Source: Bryobacterales bacterium (GTDB lineage: Bacteria > Acidobacteriota > Terriglobia > Bryobacterales > Bryobacteraceae). From it: DNA of 64,000 bases. Location: NCBI GenBank assembly GCA_020846745.1, contig JADLDI010000052.1, positions 1-64,000 of the forward strand, read 5' to 3'. Shown here one piece after another: positions 57,783-64,000 of the stretch; the stretch's first letter is position 1; the number at the start of each line of letters is the position of its first letter. The position numbers and the translations under genes are program-made. The notes under the pieces were generated by a model. It did not search any database. It saw only the letters and a list, made by a program, of their open reading frames with translations, and was not told where the DNA came from.

Positions 57783-59417
57783 TCATGGAATTTTCTGCCA
57801 GAAGGCGGCGGAATCCGACTCTGTAGGTACTAACTTCCGCACGCCGGCGATGGTGCGACCCAGCACCTCCGCGAACTCGTCCAGTTCATCGAGATGTTTG
57901 GACTCGCGCTGCTCTTCGAGCACCTCGGCGACAGCAATACGGAGGTCCGCCTTGGACAACCCGATGCGGACGTTGTGCTCGATGCAGAACTCCATTTTGT
58001 TCGCGGTAGCGCGATCGACTACGTTCTGTACCAACGCACCGCTTGCCAGGTCTTTGAGCAGGAACACGCTGGGCGCGGCGTCCTGCTCCCATTGGATTTC
58101 GTACAAACGATGGTCGGGTGAGAACAACTGCAATGCCGCGTATGCACTTAGCTCGTCCAGGGACACGCCATCGTCCAGAAACACTCCTTGTAAGTGGATA
58201 CGGAAGATGGTCCGGGCTGCGTCTTCATTGGGGCGAGTAACGCGAATGCGGCGGTCGATTCGGCCGGGGCGGGTAATGGCGAGGTCGAGCGAATCCGGGC
58301 GATTAGTCGCCAGGATTAGGAACGCGCCACTCTCGTCCATTCCGTCCATTTCGGCGAGCAGTGAAGGGACGAGAGTAAATGTGCCATCGCGGGCATCGTT
58401 GGGGCGGCGTTTAAACAACGCGTCAGCTTCATCGAAGAACAGCACCGCGGGGTAGCCCTTTTGCTCGCGAAAACGACGTGCTTCGTCGAACAGCGACTTC
58501 ACGGCTTTCTCTGAGTTACCTAAATACTGGTCGAGCAGTTGGTGACCTTTCACGTACTTGAACCCGCCGTCATCCACCTTGCGGTGATACAACGCCGCCA
58601 GCAACCCGACCACAGCTTTGCCCAGCAAAGTCTTGCCGCATCCGGGCGGACCATAGAGCAGCACACCCCGTGACCGCCGCCGCTTAAACAGCAGGAACAG
58701 TTCCGGATAGAGGACCGGCCATTGAATGGCGCGGATAAGCTCGCGTTTGGCTTCTTCCTGTCCGCCGATGTTGCCCCACACATCGTCGAGCGCGCCTTGC
58801 AGTTCCGCGGATTCCGAGTCGAAGCCGAGCAATTCGAGGCGCGGATGATGGTCTGTTCGGCGCCAGCGGCGCCACATACGGCCGCCGTAGCGGATGCGTT
58901 CGCAGTCGGCCGATTCGTCTTCGCGCCGCAGTCCGAGTTGACTTCCCTGCCCTGCCGCCAATCCGTCCAGCGGACCCACGGGCGCACCCTGACGAAACAG
59001 CCAGAGGTCATCGGTATTGCCGGGAGCTTCGAGCGTATCGCCGGTGAACGAGCCGATGTCGACCTTATTAGGGTCGAGCATCTCAATCACTTCCCACTGG
59101 CAGCTATGCCAGTTGAAGTTCGAGGCTTTGTAGCCGTAAGCCGTGAGGCCGGGGCGCGAGTCTTCCACCTGCGCAGGAACGGGCATGAACGCCGTTGCAC
59201 CCACACCGGTGCGGCCCCAGCGGGCGAGAAAGCATTGCGGATCGCCTTCGCGGGGCACCAGCGCAAACGCCGCCATCTGGTCTTCCGTCGACAACCCGGT
59301 CACGTGGAGGGCAAACGCCGGCTCGCGGCTCGCGCCGAATTCCTCGAAATGATCCCCGCACAGCTCAACCACCGCGCGGCCCGGCTGGATGGGGATCACG
59401 TTACCCGAACAAATCAT
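57783..59417 (-). CDS. AAA ATPase of the Mpa/ARC (proteasome-associated) type
   Basis: A 544-residue cytoplasmic ATPase. N-terminal about 200 residues resemble OB-fold-type ring domains but lack an obvious coiled coil. AAA core: NIGGQEEAKRELIRAIQWPVLYPELF, Walker A GPPGCGKT 256-263, GHQLLDQYLGNSEKAVKSLFDEAR, Walker B LFFDEADALF, ATNRPD sensor, TRPGRIDRR arginine fingers (383-390). This is the Mpa/ARC subfamily that unfolds proteins for the 20S proteasome, but no prcA/prcB, pup or dop gene is here, and the C-terminus (SAAFWQKIP) lacks the QYL-type gate-opening motif. Role is open. Confidence 0.85.
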   Translation of the reverse strand: MICSGNVIPIQPGRAVVELCGDHFEEFGASREPAFALHVTGLSTEDQMAAFALVPREGDPQCFLARWGRTGVGATAFMPVPAQVEDSRPGLTAYGYKASNFNWHSCQWEVIEMLDPNKVDIGSFTGDTLEAPGNTDDLWLFRQGAPVGPLDGLAAGQGSQLGLRREDESADCERIRYGGRMWRRWRRTDHHPRLELLGFDSESAELQGALDDVWGNIGGQEEAKRELIRAIQWPVLYPELFLLFKRRRSRGVLLYGPPGCGKTLLGKAVVGLLAALYHRKVDDGGFKYVKGHQLLDQYLGNSEKAVKSLFDEARRFREQKGYPAVLFFDEADALFKRRPNDARDGTFTLVPSLLAEMDGMDESGAFLILATNRPDSLDLAITRPGRIDRRIRVTRPNEDAARTIFRIHLQGVFLDDGVSLDELSAYAALQLFSPDHRLYEIQWEQDAAPSVFLLKDLASGALVQNVVDRATANKMEFCIEHNVRIGLSKADLRIAVAEVLEEQRESKHLDELDEFAEVLGRTIAGVRKLVPTESDSAAFWQKIP

Positions 59418-59470
59418 GTTTCAACTGCTAAAGTAACACCGGCGCCGCGATATACTGGCTCGACACCGAT

Positions 59471-60508
59471 ATGCTTGATCGCCGCTCGTTTCTCGCCACT
59501 GCCGCCTCCGCTGCCACGCTGGCCGCGCAAACGCCTCGCGACTGGAGCGGAAAGAATCCGACACGCTATCCCGACCCCGATGTGATCTCGCTTGACAAGC
59601 GCTTTGACAAATACAAGATCGGCAACACGCCGATCCAGCGGCTGTACACGGGCTGCATGTGGGCCGAGGGTCCGGCCTGGAACGGCGTCGGCAGGTACCT
59701 GCTGTGGAGCGATATCCCCAATAACGTTCAGATGCGGTGGCTCGAAGAGAACGGAAACGTATCCACGTTCCGCAATCCTGCCGGCTATTCGAACGGCAAC
59801 ACGTTCGATTGGGAAGGCCGCCAGATCGCGTGCGAGCACGGCAACCGCCGCGTGGTCCGCTACGAGTACAACGGGACCATCACGGTGCTGGCCGACAAGT
59901 TCGAAGGCAAACGCCTCAATGCTCCGAACGATGCGATCGTCCACCCCGATGGCTCCGTCTGGTTCACCGATCCCGGCTACGGCGCGCTGATGAACTATGA
60001 AGGTTTCAAGGCAACGCTGGAAATAAAGGAAGCGGTGTACCGGATCGATCCTAAGACGAAGGCGATGACGAAGCTGACCGAGGAGATTTACAAACCCAAC
60101 GGCCTGTGCTTCTCGCCGGATTACAAGAAGCTGTATGTCGCCGATACCGGCGCAACGCACTATCCCGACGCGCCCAAGGTGATCAAGGTGTGGGACATCG
60201 AAGGCGCCGGGCTGCGCAACGGCCGCCGGTTCTGTTCCATGGAACTGGCCGGCAAGGGCGCGGGCCTGGCCGACGGCATCCGCTGCGACAAGGACGGCAA
60301 CATCTGGTCGAGCGCCGGATGGGTGGGCGCCGGCTACGACGGTGTCCACATCTTCGCTCCGGATGGTCAGCGTATCGGCCAGATCCTGCTGCCGGAGATC
60401 TGCTCGAACGTGTGCTTCGCCGGAACCAAGCGGAACCGGCTGTTCATGACGGGCAGCCAATCGCTTTACGCGGTGTACACGGAGGCCATCGGCGCGCACA
60501 TTTCTTAA
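59471..60508 (+). CDS. exported SMP-30/gluconolactonase-like protein
   Basis: A 345-residue propeller enzyme with a twin-arginine-like leader (DRRSFLATAASAATLAAQ). SMP-30 hallmarks: GCMWAEGPAWNGVGRYLLWSDIPNN (metal Glu), GNTFDWEGRQIACEHGNRRVVRYE, LNAPNDAIVHPDGSVWFTDPGYG (Asn, Asp ligands), NGLCFSPDYKKLYVADTG, and GLADGIRCDKDGNIWSS. Metal site is intact, pointing to lactone hydrolysis. -10-like TATACT (59451-59456) gives a very short leader. Not obviously related to norZ downstream, which is separated by a regulatory palindrome. Confidence 0.88.
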   Translation: MLDRRSFLATAASAATLAAQTPRDWSGKNPTRYPDPDVISLDKRFDKYKIGNTPIQRLYTGCMWAEGPAWNGVGRYLLWSDIPNNVQMRWLEENGNVSTFRNPAGYSNGNTFDWEGRQIACEHGNRRVVRYEYNGTITVLADKFEGKRLNAPNDAIVHPDGSVWFTDPGYGALMNYEGFKATLEIKEAVYRIDPKTKAMTKLTEEIYKPNGLCFSPDYKKLYVADTGATHYPDAPKVIKVWDIEGAGLRNGRRFCSMELAGKGAGLADGIRCDKDGNIWSSAGWVGAGYDGVHIFAPDGQRIGQILLPEICSNVCFAGTKRNRLFMTGSQSLYAVYTEAIGAHIS

Positions 60509-60523
60509 GACAACCGCCGTCGT

Positions 60524-60537
60524 GTGACCAAGGTCAC
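60524..60537. promoter_or_regulatory. palindromic operator GTGAC-N4-GTCAC upstream of norZ
   Basis: GTGAC (60524-60528), CAAG, GTCAC (60533-60537), extended as TGTGA-N6-TCACT. It is centred at 60530.5. TACCCT (60560-60565) is a plausible -10 giving a start near 60572, so the site lies at -41.5, the class II activator position. Identical fixed bases occur upstream of ric (213-226). Suggests a CRP/FNR-type nitric oxide or redox regulator. Confidence 0.55.
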
Positions 60538-60613
60538 TGCGGTGTTGCGTTAAGCGACGTACCCTTCAGAAGCGCACTCTTTTGAGCGCAACTCGGACAG
60601 GGAGGTCTCTTTC

Positions 60614-62872
60614 GTGAAACGTTTGTGGCTCGGTTTCGGGCTGGTATTCGTAGTCTCATTCGCCATCTTGGGCTGGATTGGAACGCGCATCTATCAGGAG
60701 ATGCCGCCCATTCCTAATCGTATTGTCAGTACAGACGGCAAGGTGGTGGCCGACACCGGTGAAGTAACCCGGGGCCAAAACGTATGGCAGGCTATGGGCG
60801 GCATGCAAGTCGGCTCCATTTGGGGACACGGCAGTTACACCGCGCCTGACTGGACGGCAGACTGGCTTCATCGCGAAGCCATGTACATCGTGGACGAGTG
60901 GGCCGGCAAAGAGTTCGGCAAAACCTACGACCAGCTTCCGCTCGAGGATCAGTCGCGCCTTCAGGGCCGCTTGCAGACACTGCTCCGCACCAATACTTAC
61001 AATGCGACATCGGGAACGCTCGAGATCGATCCGATCCGCGTCCGCGCGTTCGAATCGAACTTGAAGCACTTCACCGGCGTCTTCATGGGCGGCAACGACG
61101 CTTACTCGATTCCCGCGGGCAGTATCTCGACGCCCGAGCGGATGCGGCTGCTGGCTACTTTCATGTTCTGGACCTCATGGGCCGCCGCCGCCAACCGCCC
61201 CGGCGACACTGTGAGTTACACGCATAACTGGCCGCATGAGCCGCTGGCAGGTAATCGTCCCACCGGCGAGAGCGTGCTGTGGACCGGTGTCAGCATCATC
61301 ATGCTGCTGGCGGGCATTTGCGCCATGGTGTGGTGGTACGCGGGACAGAAGGCGGAGGAATCGACGGGACCGCTGCCGAAATCGGACCCGCTGGGCGCCT
61401 GGTCGGCAACGCCTTCGCAGAGGGCGACATTGAAGTACTTCTTTGTTGTAGCCGCACTCATGCTGGTGCAGATTGTGATGGGCGTGATTACGGCGCACTA
61501 CGGTGTGGAAGGCAACGGATTCTACGGGATCAAACTGGCCGAAATCCTTCCTTATAGCGTGACGCGGACGTGGCACGTGCAGGTGGGCATCTTCTGGATC
61601 GCGACGGCGTGGCTGGCCGCCGGCCTCTTCATCGGACCCCTTGTCAGCGGTCACGAACCCAAGTTCCAGCGTTTCGGCGTCAACGTCCTGTTCGGCGCGC
61701 TGCTGGTGATCGTGGCGGGTTCGCTGACAGGCGAATGGATGAGCGTGCAGAACAAGCTGTCGGAAGGCGCGGCGTTTCTGTGGGGCCATCAAGGCTATGA
61801 ATATGTGGAACTCGGCCGCGTGTGGCAGATCCTGCTGTTCGCCGGCCTGCTGATCTGGTTCGGCCTGCTGATCCGGACGGTGTTGCCCGCCCTCAAGAAA
61901 CCCGGCGAACACCGGCCGCTTTTGACGTTGTTTGTGCTATCGGGCGCGGCCATCGGCCTGTTCTATGGCGCGGGACTGATGTGGGGACAGCACACGCACC
62001 TGTCGATCGTCGAATACTGGCGCTGGTGGGTGGTTCACCTGTGGGTGGAAGGCTTCTTTGAAGTGTTCGCCACCACGGTGATCGCGTTCTTCTTCATGCG
62101 GCTGGGCCTTATCCGGCCCTTGTTTGCGGCTCGCGCGGCGCTGCTTTCGGCCACCATCTTCCTGGCGGGCGGAATTATCGGCACCTGCCACCATCTATAT
62201 TGGAGCGGCACGCCGACCGTCGCTCTGGCGTGGGGTTCCGTGTTCAGCGCGCTCGAAGTGGTGCCGTTGACAATGATCGGCTTCTCAGCGATCGACGACC
62301 TGCGCCGCGGCAAGCTCACGTCCTGGGCTTCCCGCTACCGCTGGCCGGTGTACTTCTTTGTCGCCGTGGCCTTCTGGAATATGGTGGGCGCCGGGTTGTT
62401 CGGCTTCATGATCAATCCACCGATCGCGCTCTACTACATGCAGGGACTAAACACCACGCCCGTCCACGGTCACGCCGCGCTGTTCGGTGTCTACGGCATG
62501 CTCGGCATCGGCTTGACGCTGGTCTGCCTGCGCGCGATGAATCCGTTCGCCGAATGGAAAGAAGGCTGGCTGAAAGTGGCGTTCTGGGGAATGAACTCCG
62601 GCTTGTTTTTGATGTGCGTCGGCAGCCTTCTGCCGGTCGGGTTGCTACAAACCTGGGCTTCGGTTGAACGCGGCTATTGGTATGCACGCAGCACCGAATT
62701 CCTGGGTTCGCCGATGATGCAAACCATCCGCTGGCTCCGCGCTCCGGGCGATACCATCTTCGCTTTAGGTGCGCTGATCCTGGTGATATTCATCTTCGCC
62801 GGCAGGTCAGGCACTTCACGGACCGATACGGTGCCGTCGAACGTGGTGCCCGCGCCGGGAGTCGGCGACTAA
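60614..62872 (+). CDS. norZ: quinol-dependent nitric oxide reductase (qNOR)
   Basis: Inner-membrane enzyme, 752 residues, that reduces two NO to N2O with quinol. GTG 60614 is preceded by GGGAGG. The N-terminal helix and periplasmic domain (GQNVWQAMGGMQVGSIWGHGSYTAPDWTADWLHRE) are the part fused in qNOR that replaces NorC; GVFMGGNDAYSIP follows. The NorB-type core has about 12 more helices with the heme/iron histidines in TAHYGVEGNGFYGI, WHVQVGIFWIATAW, LWGHQGYEYVELGR, QHTHLSIVEYWRWWVVHLWVEGFFEVF and GTCHHLYW, and TPVHGHAALFGVYGMLG. All appear intact. Detoxification is likely as no other denitrification gene is present. Confidence 0.96.
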   Translation: MKRLWLGFGLVFVVSFAILGWIGTRIYQEMPPIPNRIVSTDGKVVADTGEVTRGQNVWQAMGGMQVGSIWGHGSYTAPDWTADWLHREAMYIVDEWAGKEFGKTYDQLPLEDQSRLQGRLQTLLRTNTYNATSGTLEIDPIRVRAFESNLKHFTGVFMGGNDAYSIPAGSISTPERMRLLATFMFWTSWAAAANRPGDTVSYTHNWPHEPLAGNRPTGESVLWTGVSIIMLLAGICAMVWWYAGQKAEESTGPLPKSDPLGAWSATPSQRATLKYFFVVAALMLVQIVMGVITAHYGVEGNGFYGIKLAEILPYSVTRTWHVQVGIFWIATAWLAAGLFIGPLVSGHEPKFQRFGVNVLFGALLVIVAGSLTGEWMSVQNKLSEGAAFLWGHQGYEYVELGRVWQILLFAGLLIWFGLLIRTVLPALKKPGEHRPLLTLFVLSGAAIGLFYGAGLMWGQHTHLSIVEYWRWWVVHLWVEGFFEVFATTVIAFFFMRLGLIRPLFAARAALLSATIFLAGGIIGTCHHLYWSGTPTVALAWGSVFSALEVVPLTMIGFSAIDDLRRGKLTSWASRYRWPVYFFVAVAFWNMVGAGLFGFMINPPIALYYMQGLNTTPVHGHAALFGVYGMLGIGLTLVCLRAMNPFAEWKEGWLKVAFWGMNSGLFLMCVGSLLPVGLLQTWASVERGYWYARSTEFLGSPMMQTIRWLRAPGDTIFALGALILVIFIFAGRSGTSRTDTVPSNVVPAPGVGD

Positions 62873-62939
62873 GTAAGTTGCCGACTTACTAACTGCGAGA
62901 AAGGAAGAAGGGCCGGTTGCCCAACTGGGTAGCCGGCCC
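62861..62939. terminator. set of hairpins after norZ
   Basis: AGTAAGT/ACTTACT (62872-62878 and 62884-62890) competes with GTCGGC/GCCGAC (62861-62866 and 62880-62885). Then GGGCCGGTTGCCC-AACT-GGGTAGCCGGCCC (62910-62939) forms a 13-base-pair stem if G-U pairs are allowed. No T-run follows, so this may be a Rho-independent-like barrier or mRNA 3' stabiliser. Confidence 0.45.
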
Positions 62940-63006
62940 CGAAGTATTTGGGCACAGCTTCGACCTCGAGTATTTCGGTGCGCAACGCGTTATAGTTGCA
63001 ACCAGA

Positions 63007-64000
63007 ATGGCTTCTCACGATACAACCACCACCACGCACGCGCCCGTCCGCACCGAGCCTTTACCGCTCGAGTTTCCCGGCGTTCATCACATGGACGATC
63101 AGGAAATTGAAGCCGTCATCCGCGTTCTCCGGTCGCGGTCTCCGTTTCGCTATTACGGCGTCAACCTGCAGAAAGAAACCGAGCAGTTTGAAGCCGAGTT
63201 CGCGCGGGCGGTTGGGGTGAAGCACGCGCTGGCGGTCGGCAGCGGCTCCAGTGCCCTGTCGGTCGCGATGGCGGCGCTGGGCGTGGGTCCTGGGCAGGAA
63301 GTGATCGTGCCCGCTTATCTCTGGGTGAGCGTCGCGGCGGCAGTTGTCAACCAGGGGGCGATTCCGATCGTCGCGGATATTGACGATACCTTTTGCCTGG
63401 ACCCGCGCGACGTGGAGCGCAAGATCACGCCACGCACCACGGGCATCGTGCTGGTGCATATGAGCGGCGCTCCGGGCGATGCTATGGCCATTGCGCAGAT
63501 CGCCCGCCGGCATAAGTTGTTCCTGCTCGAGGATTGCGCCCAGTGCAATGGCGGCAGCATCAACGGCCGCAAGGCCGGCACGTTCGGCGACATGGGCATC
63601 TTCAGCTTCCAGATGAATAAGAACATGACTTCGGGCGAAGGCGGTGCCGTTGTTACGAATGACGATCACGTGTATCAGCGCGCGTTCGCCTGTCATGACT
63701 TGGGCTATGTCCGCGACGAGAATGGCCGCCTCATGTATCAGAACGCGGAGATGAACCTGTGGGGCAAGGGCTGCCGCTTGGATGAACTACGGGCGGCGAT
63801 CCTGCGCGTGCAACTTGGCAAGCTCCCGATGATTACAGCCGCCATGCGGCGGAGTAAGTACCGCATTCGCCAAGCGTTGGAAAAGTATTCCGGGGTTCAA
63901 CTGCGCCGGATCCTAGATTCCGCGGGCGACACCGGCTGCTTTCTCATCACCACTTACAAAGACGCCGCAACCGCCCGTGAGATCAACCGGCGTTTGCGTG
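63007..64000 (+). CDS. DegT/DnrJ/EryC1/StrS family aminotransferase (partial)
   Basis: Starts at ATG 63007 and runs off the right edge of the window, so only about 331 residues are seen. Sugar aminotransferase landmarks: EIEAVIRVLRSRSPFRYYG, GVKHALAVGSGSSALSVAMAALGVGPGQEVIVPAYLWVS, PIVADIDDTFCLDPRDVERKITPRTTGIVLVHMSG, LFLLEDCAQCNGGSINGRKAGTFGDMGIFSFQMNKNMTSGEGGAVVTND with PLP lysine in MNKNMTSGEGG, MNLWGKGCRLDELRAAILRVQLGKL. A -10-like TATAGT (62991-62996) gives a very short leader. Substrate unknown; it may start a sugar biosynthesis cluster. Confidence 0.93.
   Translation, partial: MASHDTTTTTHAPVRTEPLPLEFPGVHHMDDQEIEAVIRVLRSRSPFRYYGVNLQKETEQFEAEFARAVGVKHALAVGSGSSALSVAMAALGVGPGQEVIVPAYLWVSVAAAVVNQGAIPIVADIDDTFCLDPRDVERKITPRTTGIVLVHMSGAPGDAMAIAQIARRHKLFLLEDCAQCNGGSINGRKAGTFGDMGIFSFQMNKNMTSGEGGAVVTNDDHVYQRAFACHDLGYVRDENGRLMYQNAEMNLWGKGCRLDELRAAILRVQLGKLPMITAAMRRSKYRIRQALEKYSGVQLRRILDSAGDTGCFLITTYKDAATAREINRRLR

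Noticed and set aside
1-64000. rRNA, tRNA, intact insertion sequence or prophage
   Set aside because: No rRNA-like or tRNA cloverleaf-like segment, transposase, integrase or phage structural gene was recognised on either strand.

Overview
The window is GC-rich chromosomal DNA, dense in genes on both strands, most likely from an acidobacterium of the Bryobacteraceae/Solibacter type. The best markers are a beta-propeller protein ending in the TIGR03437 C-terminal domain typical of Solibacter (41708-44265, frameshifted here), a heme-bearing DUF1549/DUF1553 protein followed by a DUF1501 protein (24246-28256), and many Tat-exported enzymes and secreted TIM-barrel or propeller proteins. I saw no rRNA, tRNA, CRISPR array, prophage or intact insertion sequence.

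Layout. 1-3733: an iron-sulfur cluster repair gene of the nitrosative-stress type (ric), molybdenum cofactor genes moeA-moaC-mog in overlapping order, and a GNAT acetyltransferase. 3799-8553 (minus): an envelope cassette of ABC ATPase, FtsX/MacB-type permease, OB-fold-like secreted protein, unassigned secreted protein, outer-membrane barrel and a small Cys-rich secreted protein. 8642-13307 (minus): TIM-barrel protein, nucleotidyltransferase-fold protein, and a POTRA-less Omp85-type barrel translationally coupled to an exported protein with a kinase-like catalytic loop. 13577-18154 (plus): secreted Ycf48/BNR-like protein, hydantoinase B, a paired small-multidrug-resistance transporter and an enolase-superfamily enzyme. 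18180-18958: RES/Xre toxin-antitoxin. 19002-24172 (minus): exported isomerase-like protein, an M16 peptidase pair (one inactive) and a SprA-like protein. 24246-30026 (plus): cytochrome-type PSD1 protein, DUF1501, alkaline-phosphatase-superfamily protein, DUF4256. 30023-37067 (minus): ceramidase-like protein, a 987-residue fusion of sugar nucleotidyltransferase and GHMP kinase, nagA behind a structured non-coding gap, and ilvE. 37150-41707: M48 protease, HAD hydrolase, higBA, two ribbon-helix-helix proteins without a visible toxin, and a membrane protein. 41708-51591 (minus): frameshifted propeller gene, lone ABC ATPase with a secreted esterase, large GH-like secreted protein, tpx and a YyaL-type protein. 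51607-55619 (minus): coding-like remnant, SLATT-like membrane protein and two glycosyltransferases. 55688-64000: aldo/keto reductase, propeller protein, DinB remnant, orphan Mpa/ARC-like AAA ATPase (minus), SMP-30 lactonase, quinol-dependent nitric oxide reductase (norZ) and the start of a DegT/DnrJ aminotransferase.

Two regulatory patterns tie distant genes together. First, ric and norZ, the only obvious nitric-oxide defence genes here, both carry the palindrome GTGAC-N4-GTCAC upstream (213-226 and 60524-60537), at a distance that suits class II activation by a CRP/FNR-type regulator. Second, several genes without a Shine-Dalgarno sequence have a -10 hexamer ending exactly 6 (or 7) bases before the start codon (ilvE, the Xre antitoxin, higB, the GH-like gene, a small ORF at 40216 and others), which predicts frequent leaderless transcripts. 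Coordinates of shortened starts are my own choices from start codons, Shine-Dalgarno sequences and protein family boundaries.
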